NCBI GenBank assembly: GCA_965601955.1
Contig: OZ271855.1
Span: 1,984,001-2,048,000 of the forward strand
Direction of reading: 5' to 3'
Source of the DNA: RHLJ01 sp965601955
GTDB taxonomy: Bacteria > Bacteroidota > Rhodothermia > Balneolales > Balneolaceae
DNA: 64,000 bases
A model generated the notes under the pieces. It made no database searches. It had not been told where the DNA came from and was given only the letters and a program-made list of their open reading frames with translations. How positions within the stretch are numbered: the first letter of the stretch is position 1; each line of letters opens with the position of its first letter. Positions 27,109 to 35,550 of the stretch are shown in pieces. A program made the position numbers and the translations under genes.

Positions 27109-27909
27109 TTATTGCTCCTCTTGATATGATTTTATGATGGATTCAGAGGTGGCATCCTTAAGTAGGCCATTATCATTTAATTTCTTTAGAAATGAAGCAG
27201 GGACATTGGATTCATAAACTTTTTCAAGAGTAGCCTGATCAAGTACATTAGCTATTCCAAGTTCAGTTAGCTCAGAGGAATATGCTGAAAAACCAGCTTG
27301 CTCACTTGCTATTTCCAATTCTCGTAATGCATCTGCTATTTGCGAATTTACCTCATCTCCAAGTTGACCAGATTCCTGTAATCCCGCTAATGCTTCTCTG
27401 GCAGTGTTTAATGCAAGTTGCTGGAGTTCTTCTGCACTTTCAAAATTTTCCAAATCACCAAATGCTTCGAAAGCTTCAAAGGCCTCAAATGCTTCGAATG
27501 CCTCAAACGCTTCCAGGTTTTCCAGGCTCTCCAGCCCTTCGAGATTTTCTAGCCCTTCAATGGTAACATCTAAATTTGCAAGTGAATTCTCTAAATCTGA
27601 AAGATCAATGACGATATCTTCACCTGGGGTGCCATTTATAATAATGGCTTCACCCGGAGTAGGGGCCTCAATAACTGTGATTTTGGGTTCATCTACCCCA
27701 AAAATATTCGCATATACCTGGCGTGGACTCCAATCATTAAAGTATAAAAGGGTAAGCATCCCAAAACCGGTGAGTACCAATGCATTTCTAAACCAATTGG
27801 ATTTTTGCTTTGGGGGTTCTGGTGTATAACCTTCTCTTGATTTTTCCTCTATGTAATCATCAAGGTTAAAATCGCTGTTACGATGATAATTGTATTGTTC
27901 TTGTGCCAT
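27109..27909 (-). CDS. Membrane-anchored paralog B with Glu-Ala-Phe repeat linker
   Basis: I start this at the ATG at 27909, which gives 266 residues. The frame is open to a TTG at 27924, but MAQEQ matches MAQQG of paralog A, and the TAA-T-ATG junction is the same as at B/C. FNLDDYIEE is at 14-22, and the TM helix at about 42-57 is followed by NDWSP. An acidic segment reads LENLEGLESLENLE and then six EAF triplets, probably a coiled coil. The C-terminus has about one and a half degenerate 30-residue repeats with the cap VPASFLKKLNDNGLLKDATS, homologous to A and C. The function is unknown. Confidence 0.78.
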   Translation of the reverse strand: MAQEQYNYHRNSDFNLDDYIEEKSREGYTPEPPKQKSNWFRNALVLTGFGMLTLLYFNDWSPRQVYANIFGVDEPKITVIEAPTPGEAIIINGTPGEDIVIDLSDLENSLANLDVTIEGLENLEGLESLENLEAFEAFEAFEAFEAFEAFGDLENFESAEELQQLALNTAREALAGLQESGQLGDEVNSQIADALRELEIASEQAGFSAYSSELTELGIANVLDQATLEKVYESNVPASFLKKLNDNGLLKDATSESIIKSYQEEQ

Positions 27910-27910
27910 A

Positions 27911-28930
27911 TTATTGTCCATCAATTCGATAAGCGTCTACAACAGATTGCGACGACATATTACTCAATAAGCCTCGATCTTCAAGTCCCTGAATAAAAGA
28001 GATAGGGACATTGTTGCTGTACAATCTTGAGATAGATGTACTTCCAAAGTTATCCATCAATCCACTTTCAGAAAGTTGTGTTATATATGAAGCAGGAACC
28101 CCATTGCTATAAAGTGTTGAAATGGAGGTCCCACCAAATTCATCTAATACTCCAGCCTGATTTAACTCCTGGAGGTATTCAAATGGAACCTGGTTATTAT
28201 ATAAAGTATAGATTGAGGTTCCACCAAAGTTGTCCAGCATACCTGCTTGCTGCAATTGGATAATGTATTGAGTAGGAACTCTATTAGAATACAGGGTAGT
28301 TATCGAAGTCCCTCCAAAGTTATCTAAGGCACCAAATGAGTCGAGTTGAATGATGTACTCAGTTGGAACATTATTGGTAAACATGGTGGTAATGGATGTT
28401 CCCCCGAAATTATCGAGTACTCCAGCTTGCCCTAGCTCATCGATATACTCCACGGGTACGTTATTTTCATACATAGTTGAAAGCGAAGAACTACCAAAAT
28501 TATCCAGGTATCCTTTATCATTTAGAGCAGCCATATAATCAGTAAATCCCATATTTAAAGGTGCTGCCTGACCTGTACGCTCAACTTCATCAAAGTTAAA
28601 CTCTGGAATATCTACATCTACATTAATATCAGGGATCTGAACATTAATAGGCGGGATATCGATATTTATACCAACAGCTTGTTGTGCCGTTACTTCTTCA
28701 CCAAAAAAGAAGTTGTAAGCGTTGCTAGGGCTCCAATCGAAATACCAGAGAAAAGAGGCCACTGCTACCGCACCAATAAGAATTATATTTCTAAAAAAAG
28801 AAGAAGACTCTTTATCAAAGTCTTCTTGTTCTTCAATAGTCTGTGCTTGTTCAGATTGTTCTTCCAGGTAATTGTCTAAATTAAAGTCATCCGACTTTTT
28901 AGAATTTCTGAATTTTCCTTGCTGTGCCAT
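27911..28930 (-). CDS. Membrane-anchored 30-residue repeat protein, paralog A
   Basis: A 339-residue protein and first gene of the operon. The cytoplasmic part has FNLDNYLEE at 16-24, the TM helix lies at about 48-64, then DWSP. A linker alternates Ile/Val with Asp/Pro/Asn (INIDIPPINVQIPDINVDV). Six full repeats of LDNFGGTSITTLYSN-x-VP plus x-x-YI-x-x-L-x-x-AG follow, with the cap LLSNMSSQSVVDAY. Unit spacing is exactly 30 residues, as in paralog C, although the unit sequence is distinct. No enzyme motif is seen. The phrase GV-x-x-x-Y-[IL]-x-x-[LM] recalls repeats after membrane anchors in some acidobacterial M56-like proteins, which is recollection and not a search. Confidence 0.8.
   Translation of the reverse strand: MAQQGKFRNSKKSDDFNLDNYLEEQSEQAQTIEEQEDFDKESSSFFRNIILIGAVAVASFLWYFDWSPSNAYNFFFGEEVTAQQAVGINIDIPPINVQIPDINVDVDIPEFNFDEVERTGQAAPLNMGFTDYMAALNDKGYLDNFGSSSLSTMYENNVPVEYIDELGQAGVLDNFGGTSITTMFTNNVPTEYIIQLDSFGALDNFGGTSITTLYSNRVPTQYIIQLQQAGMLDNFGGTSIYTLYNNQVPFEYLQELNQAGVLDEFGGTSISTLYSNGVPASYITQLSESGLMDNFGSTSISRLYSNNVPISFIQGLEDRGLLSNMSSQSVVDAYRIDGQ
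27950..28520 (-). repeat. 90-bp tandem repeats within paralog A
   Basis: Six imperfect 90-base units code for the 30-residue repeats with invariant [DE]-[NE]-F-G-[GS]-[TS]-S. They differ in sequence from the units in paralog C but have the same period. Confidence 0.78.
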
Positions 28931-29043
28931 TGTGAAAAAAAATTTTTATGGGAGACGAGTTGGAACCAATCTTTGTTTCAAATGAGATGGAATTAGCAAA
29001 AGAATGGTTAGATTAAACCGTCAATCAAATCTCATACAGAATT

Positions 29044-29991
29044 ATGAAAAAATTTCTTATAACACCAATACTATTAATCTTTTTTTGTTCAATTATAAGC
29101 TATGCTCAGCTTCCCGTTTCCCTGGAACTACCCAGATCGAGTCCTAAGGAGTCTAGAAGTATCACTATTGGATATACTACTATTAGCCTTGAGTATAGTT
29201 CTGTAGGTATTAAAGACAGAGAGATTTGGGGAGGGCTTATTCCATATGATCGTGTTTGGAGAACCGGTGCCAATGAGAACACTTTATTTACGGTAACCGA
29301 TGATGTATTGATTAATGGAGAGCTGTTAGAAGCTGGTAGCTATGGCATGCATACCATTCCCGGTGAAGAAGAGTGGGTGATTATATTCTCCAACTTTAGT
29401 GAAGCATGGGGAAGCTTTTTCTACGATGAATCAGAGGATGCACTTAGAATTACCGTTCCTGCCGAAGAAATGGACAGTAAATACGAGTGGATGAAGTTTT
29501 CATTCAGCGGTTATACTTCTACTTCAGTTGAAGTTTCTTTGAAATGGGCACATCGAAAAATCCCGTTCCTGGTTGAAGTACCAATAGAAACAACGTTTGC
29601 GCATATAGAAAAGCAATTTCGAAACCTTCCCGGTTTTAGTTGGCAGGGCTGGGTGCAGGGTGCTACCTACACATTGAATAACAATCACAGAACTGATTTA
29701 GGTTTGGAGTGGGCAGAAAGAGCCGTACAAAGGGAGCGAAGTGTACAGACCGTTGGACTGCTTGGGAAATTGTATGTCGTAAATGGAAACCAGGAAAAAG
29801 GCTTGGAAGCTGCTAAAGAGCTTACGAATACCTGGAGTGAGAACTGGAGATCTCATTATTCTGCTGCGGAAATATATGAAGAGGCTGGTGATATTGACCA
29901 AGCTAAGTCCGCATATCTAAAAGCTGCTGATATGGCGGATGAACGTTCAGCTCAGGTACTCCGGCAGAGAGCTGAGGATCTGGAAGAGTAG
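29044..29991 (+). CDS. DUF2911 protein with C-terminal TPR-like region
   Basis: A 315-residue exported protein (signal 1-21, ending Ile-Ser-Tyr-Ala-Gln). The DUF2911 domain covers about 30-190, with the diagnostic IWGGLIPYDRVWRTGANENT and GSYGMHTIPGEEEWVIIFS. The last 110 residues are helical and tetratricopeptide-like (GLEAAKELTNTWSENWRSHYSAAEIYEEAGDIDQAKSAYLKAA, in parts). It is common in Bacteroidota with no defined function. It lies 68 bases ahead of the GH3 gene on the same strand and may be co-transcribed with it. Confidence 0.88.
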   Translation: MKKFLITPILLIFFCSIISYAQLPVSLELPRSSPKESRSITIGYTTISLEYSSVGIKDREIWGGLIPYDRVWRTGANENTLFTVTDDVLINGELLEAGSYGMHTIPGEEEWVIIFSNFSEAWGSFFYDESEDALRITVPAEEMDSKYEWMKFSFSGYTSTSVEVSLKWAHRKIPFLVEVPIETTFAHIEKQFRNLPGFSWQGWVQGATYTLNNNHRTDLGLEWAERAVQRERSVQTVGLLGKLYVVNGNQEKGLEAAKELTNTWSENWRSHYSAAEIYEEAGDIDQAKSAYLKAADMADERSAQVLRQRAEDLEE

Positions 29992-30059
29992 TTCTTTTTA
30001 TCAGCATTCCAGAACGTATTTTCAGCTTGAATTCCTAATCACTCACAAAAGATAAGATC

Positions 30060-32363
30060 ATGCACTTTAAACATACTCTCTCACTTATATGTGCTTTACT
30101 GTTTATGCTTTCCATAACAGTTAATGCACAGAATAAACTAATCAACCCAAAAATCGAGCAAAAGGTCGATAGTGTTTTGGCACTTATGACGTTGGAGGAA
30201 AAGGTTGGTCAGTTAAATCAGCATAATGGTAGTTGGGATGTTACCGGTCCAATTCCCGAAAACAACGAATATGTAGCCGAAAGGGCAAGGTTGTTGATGA
30301 ACGGTGGCGTAGGTTCAATGCTGAATGTAGTTGGTGCAGAAGCTACTTTTGAAGCTCAGAAACTTGCGGTTGAAAACAGTAGGTTAGGAATTCCCCTTAT
30401 TTTCGGCTTTGATGTAATCCATGGCTTCAAAACTATTTTTCCAATTCCGTTGGGTGAATCAGCAAGTTGGGATTTAGATATCATCGAAAAATCTGCACGC
30501 GTTGCAGCTATTGAGGCATCAGCCGCTGGTATTAACTGGACTTTTGCTCCTATGGTTGATGTGGGAAGAGATCCAAGATGGGGACGCGTTATGGAAGGAG
30601 CCGGCGAAGACCCTTATTTGGGTACTCAAATTGCCCTGGCAAGAATGCAGGGCTTTCAAACGGATGATTTAACAAACCATAACTCCATAATGGCAACAGC
30701 TAAACATTTTGCCGGATATGGATTTTCGGAAGCAGGCAGAGATTACAACACAGTCGATTTTGGAAGGAATACCCTTCACAACATAGTACTTCCTCCATTT
30801 GAGGCCTTAGCTAGAGCTGGAATTGGCTCCGTAATGAACTCTTTCAACGATTTAAATGGAATTCCAGCAAATGGGGACTATTATTTACAGCGTACTATTT
30901 TGAAAGAGACCTGGGGTTTCGGTGGATTTATCATCTCTGACTGGGGATCAATTCGTCAAATGATCAACCATGGATATTCTAAAGATTTACGACAATCAGC
31001 GTATCACTCGATTACCAGTGGTAATGATATGGATATGGAATCAGAAGCTTATCAGCGTCACTTAAAAGATCTTGTTGAATCGGGAGAGGTGAGTGAGGAA
31101 ATTCTTGATGGAGCAGTTAGAAGAGTGCTAAGAATGAAATTTCATCTCGGTCTTTTTGATGACCCATACAGGTATTCTGATACTGACAGAGAAAGGCAGT
31201 TTACCTATATCGATGAACACAGAGCGATAGCTCGAGATGTTGCAAAAAGGTCGATTGTATTACTTAAGAATGACAATGAACTACTCCCTTTGTCAAAAAG
31301 AACCTCTAAAATTGCTGTAGTAGGAAATCTTGCCGCAGACAAAGACACTCCACTTGGAAACTGGAGGGGAAGAGGAGAGTCAGATTCTGCTGTTTCCTTA
31401 CTTGAGGGTATTCGCAATGCCGTAGGCTCAAATGTAGAAGTAACCTATGATGAGGGATATACACTGGCTAGAGATAACGGTTCTTTTGCACGTGCTTTAG
31501 TTTATCCTGAAGACGACGGCTCCGGTTTTGCTTCAGCGATCGAAAATGCCCGTAATGCTGATGCAGTAGTAATGGCGGTAGGAGAAGAAGGGCTTCAATC
31601 AGGTGAAGGCAGAAGTTTAACCGATATAAGTCTTAAGGGTAGACAGCTAGAGTTATTTAAAGAATTGAAAGCAGTGAACGATAATATTGTGGTTGTATTA
31701 ATGGCCGGTCGGTCTATGATTGAACCAGATTTATATGAAGAGTCTCATACCCTGTTGAATACATGGCACCTAGGAACTGAGGCAGGCAATGCGATCGCTG
31801 ATGTACTTTTCGGCGATTATAATCCTTCCGGTAAATTGCCAATGACCATACCAAGAGCTCTTGGACAAATACCTGTTTACTATAATTTCAGAAACCCGGG
31901 TAGACCAAGTACAGGTCCCGGTGATGATGGAGCTGTTTTTTGGAGTCATTTCAATGACGAAGTGAATAGCCCTCAATTCTCTTTTGGATACGGATTAAGC
32001 TATACCACCTTTGGGTATACAGATTTTGAGCTTTCTGCTAATTCAATGTCTATGGATGATGAAGTAGAAGTATCAGTAAATGTGACGAATACAGGTTCTA
32101 TAGCAGGGGAAGAAGTTGTGCAAATGTACATCCGCGATCACTATGCCAGTGCAATGCGCCCTATGAAAGAGCTAAAAGGCTTCGAAAAAGTGATGCTCGA
32201 TGCTGGAGAAACTAAGACTATCACCTTTACTATAGATTGGGAAACCCTGGCGTTCTATGGTGCAGATGAAAAGTTTAAAGCAGAGCCTGGAATGTTCGAC
32301 ATCATGGTGGGAACCAATTCTGATGATCTTCAGGTACTGGAATTGGAACTGACAGGGAACTAG
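30060..32363 (+). CDS. bglX: GH3 beta-glucosidase, BglX-like
   Basis: Releases glucose from the non-reducing ends of beta-glucosides. It has 767 residues with a signal peptide (1-24), so it is periplasmic. The (beta/alpha)8 domain is followed by the alpha/beta sandwich and a C-terminal fibronectin-III-like domain (EEVVQMYIRDHYASAMRPMKEL). The nucleophile is Asp294 in FIISDWGS. KHFAGYG and GRDPRWGR line the substrate site. Length is nearly that of E. coli BglX. With the GH81 enzyme 12 kb away it could finish beta-1,3-glucan breakdown. That link is inference. Confidence 0.92.
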   Translation: MHFKHTLSLICALLFMLSITVNAQNKLINPKIEQKVDSVLALMTLEEKVGQLNQHNGSWDVTGPIPENNEYVAERARLLMNGGVGSMLNVVGAEATFEAQKLAVENSRLGIPLIFGFDVIHGFKTIFPIPLGESASWDLDIIEKSARVAAIEASAAGINWTFAPMVDVGRDPRWGRVMEGAGEDPYLGTQIALARMQGFQTDDLTNHNSIMATAKHFAGYGFSEAGRDYNTVDFGRNTLHNIVLPPFEALARAGIGSVMNSFNDLNGIPANGDYYLQRTILKETWGFGGFIISDWGSIRQMINHGYSKDLRQSAYHSITSGNDMDMESEAYQRHLKDLVESGEVSEEILDGAVRRVLRMKFHLGLFDDPYRYSDTDRERQFTYIDEHRAIARDVAKRSIVLLKNDNELLPLSKRTSKIAVVGNLAADKDTPLGNWRGRGESDSAVSLLEGIRNAVGSNVEVTYDEGYTLARDNGSFARALVYPEDDGSGFASAIENARNADAVVMAVGEEGLQSGEGRSLTDISLKGRQLELFKELKAVNDNIVVVLMAGRSMIEPDLYEESHTLLNTWHLGTEAGNAIADVLFGDYNPSGKLPMTIPRALGQIPVYYNFRNPGRPSTGPGDDGAVFWSHFNDEVNSPQFSFGYGLSYTTFGYTDFELSANSMSMDDEVEVSVNVTNTGSIAGEEVVQMYIRDHYASAMRPMKELKGFEKVMLDAGETKTITFTIDWETLAFYGADEKFKAEPGMFDIMVGTNSDDLQVLELELTGN

Positions 32364-32388
32364 GTTTAGGTTCAAATATCTAACCCAT

Positions 32389-32420
32389 AAAGTCATTCCC
32401 GCCTGCGCGGGAATGACTTT
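32389..32420. repeat. Palindromic element, AAAGTCATTCCCGC / GCGGGAATGACTTT
   Basis: A perfect 14-bp stem with a 4-base loop sits between the convergent GH3 and VWA genes. It may serve as a two-way terminator. It shares the GTCATTCC/GGAATGAC ends with 41186-41215 and, more loosely, with 44577-44654. Confidence 0.85.
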
Positions 32421-32427
32421 AATCCAT

Positions 32428-34332
32428 TTAATCCTTTTTTGAATTTCCCTGCCAAAGGAAATCGGCTAGTTCAGCTATTCGAATAAACTCAGCCCGGTAT
32501 CCTCCATTATCAGATCCTCTTCCATTTCGAGCAAGTTCATTAACCATTTCAAAAGAAGAATTGCCCTTGAATCTTGAGTCGCGGAGTAACATTCCGAATG
32601 AAGCAACAGAAGCAGCAAAGGATAGGTTTTTTGAAAGTTTTTCCTTGAACTGATCTTTCTCAACCACGGTTGATATTAGCTTACTTTTATTACTATAAGG
32701 CGGTTTATAGCGCAACTTAACCGTCATTATTTCATTTGTAAACTCAAGAGAGGGCCTGGAAGGTACTCGATATTTAAGGGGATCTATGTCCGTTAAGCTT
32801 TTGTCAACGGTTACTCCCGCAGGTATTATTTCATATAAAGCAGTTACCGTATGGCCAGATCCTAATTCTCCTGCATCTTTCCTGTCATCATTAAAATCCT
32901 CATCAGCAAGAAGCCGGTTTTCATATCCGATCAGACGATAGGCCTGCACATTTTGAGGATTAAATTCGACCTGGATTTTAACATCCTTAGCAATGGTTAC
33001 CAGGGTTCCTCCCATTTCAGAAACCAACACTTTTTTCGCATCCATTAGATTGTTGATGTAGAAATAATTTCCATTTCCATGATTCGCAATTTGTTCCATT
33101 TTTGAATCTTTGAGATTCCCGGTCCCGAAACCAAGTACGGAGAGGAAAATGCCATCATCTCTTTTTTCCTCAATTAGGGAAATGAGTTCATTATCTCCTG
33201 ATATACCCACATTGAAATCGCCATCAGTAGCAAGTATTATTCTGTTATTGCTTTTTCTTCGGTAATGCTTTTTGGCTACTTCGTAAGCTTGTATTATACC
33301 CGCTGCACCAGCTGTAGAACCTCCAGAATGTAATTCTTCTAACGCGTCAATAATTTTGTCTTTGTTACTTCCCGATGTAGGAGGGAGTACAACTCCCGCA
33401 CTGCCTGCATACACTACAATAGATACATAATCTTCTTCCCGAAGCTCGTTTACTAATAGCTTCATAGCTTTTTTGAGTAGGGGAAGCTTATCATCAGAAT
33501 TCATAGAACCCGAGACATCTAATAGGAAAACCAAATTATTAGGTGGTAAATCATCTGCTCCTATTCGTTCTGCTTGTATACCGATTTGGACAAGGTGATG
33601 ATCGGGGTTCCATGGAGCAGGTGATATTTCTGTGTTCACCGCAAATGGAGCACCGTTTTTTGGCTCCGAGTAGTTATAATCAAAATAGTTGATTAACTCC
33701 TCGATACGAACTGCATCTATTGGAGGAAGGTAGCCGTTTGTAATCATCCTACGCACATTGGTATATGAAGCGCCATCAACATCAATAGAGAACGTTGAGA
33801 GTGGGGTTTTTTGAACCCATTTGAACACATTTTCAGAGATAGCACTATACTCTTCAGAGTTTCGAGGCACAAACTGTGATGAAGGATGGTAATACCATAT
33901 TTGTTCCGAAACATTTCCCGGTCTTTCAGATGACAGTGAGCCTGTAGGTAGTCTTTTAGGCGCATCTTCATAATCACTTACAAGAACTTCATTTAAATTA
34001 ACTGTACCAGGTTCCAATTCGATAATCAGATCTTTAGGCTCCGAGCCTTCAATGATTACCTGTTGAGTAAAAGTTTTGTAACCAATAAAAAATACCTGAA
34101 GAGTATGGGTTCCTTTTGATAAAACTAATTCAAATTCACCTTCTCTATTTGTAAGACCATGGATGTTTTGTTCTTTTATAACAACATTGGCACCATATAT
34201 AGGTCCCTGGTCTTCAGAGTCTATTACCTTGCCATTAATTGTTACATAGTCAGTATTTGGTAATGGTTGCCCTAGTATTAGTTCATAAAAAGGGGATAGT
34301 GTGAAAAGAATGGTAGCGATTACGAACTTCAT
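32428..34332 (-). CDS. von Willebrand factor A protein with carboxypeptidase-like N-terminal domain (YfbK-like)
   Basis: A 634-residue exported protein. After a signal peptide (about 1-21) comes a carboxypeptidase-regulatory-like beta-sandwich at about 30-110 (INGKVIDSEDQGPIYGANVV). A YfbK-type leader region with FSIDVDGASYTNVRRM and EELINYFDYNY follows. The VWA domain (about 265-440) has an intact metal-ion site (LLDVSGSMN and ATDGDF). A DUF3520-like C-terminus (about 450-630) closes it. A role in surface binding or assembly is inferred. It stands alone and is convergent with GH3. Confidence 0.9.
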   Translation of the reverse strand: MKFVIATILFTLSPFYELILGQPLPNTDYVTINGKVIDSEDQGPIYGANVVIKEQNIHGLTNREGEFELVLSKGTHTLQVFFIGYKTFTQQVIIEGSEPKDLIIELEPGTVNLNEVLVSDYEDAPKRLPTGSLSSERPGNVSEQIWYYHPSSQFVPRNSEEYSAISENVFKWVQKTPLSTFSIDVDGASYTNVRRMITNGYLPPIDAVRIEELINYFDYNYSEPKNGAPFAVNTEISPAPWNPDHHLVQIGIQAERIGADDLPPNNLVFLLDVSGSMNSDDKLPLLKKAMKLLVNELREEDYVSIVVYAGSAGVVLPPTSGSNKDKIIDALEELHSGGSTAGAAGIIQAYEVAKKHYRRKSNNRIILATDGDFNVGISGDNELISLIEEKRDDGIFLSVLGFGTGNLKDSKMEQIANHGNGNYFYINNLMDAKKVLVSEMGGTLVTIAKDVKIQVEFNPQNVQAYRLIGYENRLLADEDFNDDRKDAGELGSGHTVTALYEIIPAGVTVDKSLTDIDPLKYRVPSRPSLEFTNEIMTVKLRYKPPYSNKSKLISTVVEKDQFKEKLSKNLSFAASVASFGMLLRDSRFKGNSSFEMVNELARNGRGSDNGGYRAEFIRIAELADFLWQGNSKKD

Positions 34333-34444
34333 AATGACTCCTCTTTTTAAGTTATAGATACAGGAATAGCGAAAAGCTTAGATATCTACCCCAGATATCA
34401 GGTGAGTGAATTATTATGACGATTGAGAAAGCGTAATATTTCTT

Positions 34445-35401
34445 TTACCAGGGTAGATTGTCCAAATCTACATTACCGCCGGTAATGATGATTCCAACCT
34501 TTTTGCCCTTGATGTCTATTTTTCCATCAAAAATAGCAGCAACCGGAACCGCACAAGAGGGCTCAATAATAATATTCATACGCTCCCAAATGTAGCGCAT
34601 GGCTTTTATAATGGATTCTTCTGATACAGTTACAATATCATCCACTTTTGACTGAATGATAGAGAAGGGGAGTTCTCCTAAAGAGGTACGTAATCCATCA
34701 GCAATAGTATTGGTACTATAAGCCGGAATTAATTTCCCAGCTTTAAACGATTGATATGCATCATCCGCTTGCTCAGGTTCTGTACCAATTACCTGTATTT
34801 CGGGCTTGATTGATTTTGCTGCCAACGCAGTGCCACTTAACAAGCCGCCGCCTCCAACAGGGGTTAGAATGATATCCAGGTCAGGATGAGTTTCTAAAAG
34901 CTCTAACGCTGCTGTTCCTTGTCCTGCTACAATTCGTGCATCATTGTAGGGGTGTATAATTGCAGCACCTGTTTTTTCAACAACTTCTAACAGAGTAGAT
35001 TCCCTGCTCTCAAGCGTAGACTCACAAAAAGTGATTTCAGCTCCATAGTTCTGTACAGCTTCTACTTTTACTCTCGGTGCATTGTCAGGCATCACTACAT
35101 ATGCAGGGATGCCTTTGATTTTAGCAGCAAGTGCCAATGCCTGAGCGTGGTTCCCGGATGAGTGAGTGGCTACTCCTTTTTGGGCTTCTTCATCAGAAAG
35201 AGTTAATACCGCGTTACATGCTCCACGGAATTTGAAGGCGCCTACTTTTTGAAAATTCTCACATTTAAAAAAGATGTTTGCATCCACCTGTTCATTTACA
35301 TGAAGGTTTGATAATACAGGAGTGACGTGTGCATGAGGTTTGATAATCTCATGAGCCTTTTTGACGTCTTCAAGTGAGGGAATGGCAAGCAGGTCTGTCA
35401 T
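34445..35401 (-). CDS. Threonine/serine dehydratase-like PLP enzyme
   Basis: A 318-residue fold-type II PLP enzyme that deaminates threonine and/or serine to a 2-oxo acid. Lys57 in GAFKFRGACNAV forms the PLP Schiff base. SSGNHAQALALAA binds the carboxylate, and VGGGGLLSG holds the phosphate. There is no C-terminal ACT regulatory domain, so this is the short, catabolic or serine-racemase-like type and not the isoleucine-pathway IlvA. It is monocistronic, with no neighbour that settles the role. Confidence 0.9.
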   Translation of the reverse strand: MTDLLAIPSLEDVKKAHEIIKPHAHVTPVLSNLHVNEQVDANIFFKCENFQKVGAFKFRGACNAVLTLSDEEAQKGVATHSSGNHAQALALAAKIKGIPAYVVMPDNAPRVKVEAVQNYGAEITFCESTLESRESTLLEVVEKTGAAIIHPYNDARIVAGQGTAALELLETHPDLDIILTPVGGGGLLSGTALAAKSIKPEIQVIGTEPEQADDAYQSFKAGKLIPAYSTNTIADGLRTSLGELPFSIIQSKVDDIVTVSEESIIKAMRYIWERMNIIIEPSCAVPVAAIFDGKIDIKGKKVGIIITGGNVDLDNLPW

Positions 35402-35550
35402 AGAAAAAATAGTTTAGTAAAAATAAGCAGAATGCCGTTTTAAAGCCTCTGCTTTTTAAAAAAAGTAAAGGTGTAAAAATTGGAAAATGAGTATTCCATT
35501 TAGCCCTCAAAAAGCTCTAAGTTTGCCCGACTTAATTCTTGGAGAACGTA

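Noticed and set aside
27404..27829. Plus-strand Ser/Asn/Ala-repeat frame opposite paralog B
   Set aside because: It is a shadow of the EAF microrepeat; paralog B has homologs A and C on the minus strand and is the real gene.
26060..28520. Possible CRISPR or satellite arrays
   Set aside because: The 90-base repeats are in frame, diverged at third positions and encode protein repeats; there are no spacers of uniform length.
34445..35401. Biosynthetic threonine dehydratase IlvA
   Set aside because: The C-terminal ACT-like regulatory domain is missing, so the isoleucine-pathway label is not supported.
35539..35550. TTG at 35539 as start of the DUF5916 protein
   Set aside because: The GGAG ribosome site falls after this codon; TTG at 35551 has correct spacing and gives a better signal peptide.
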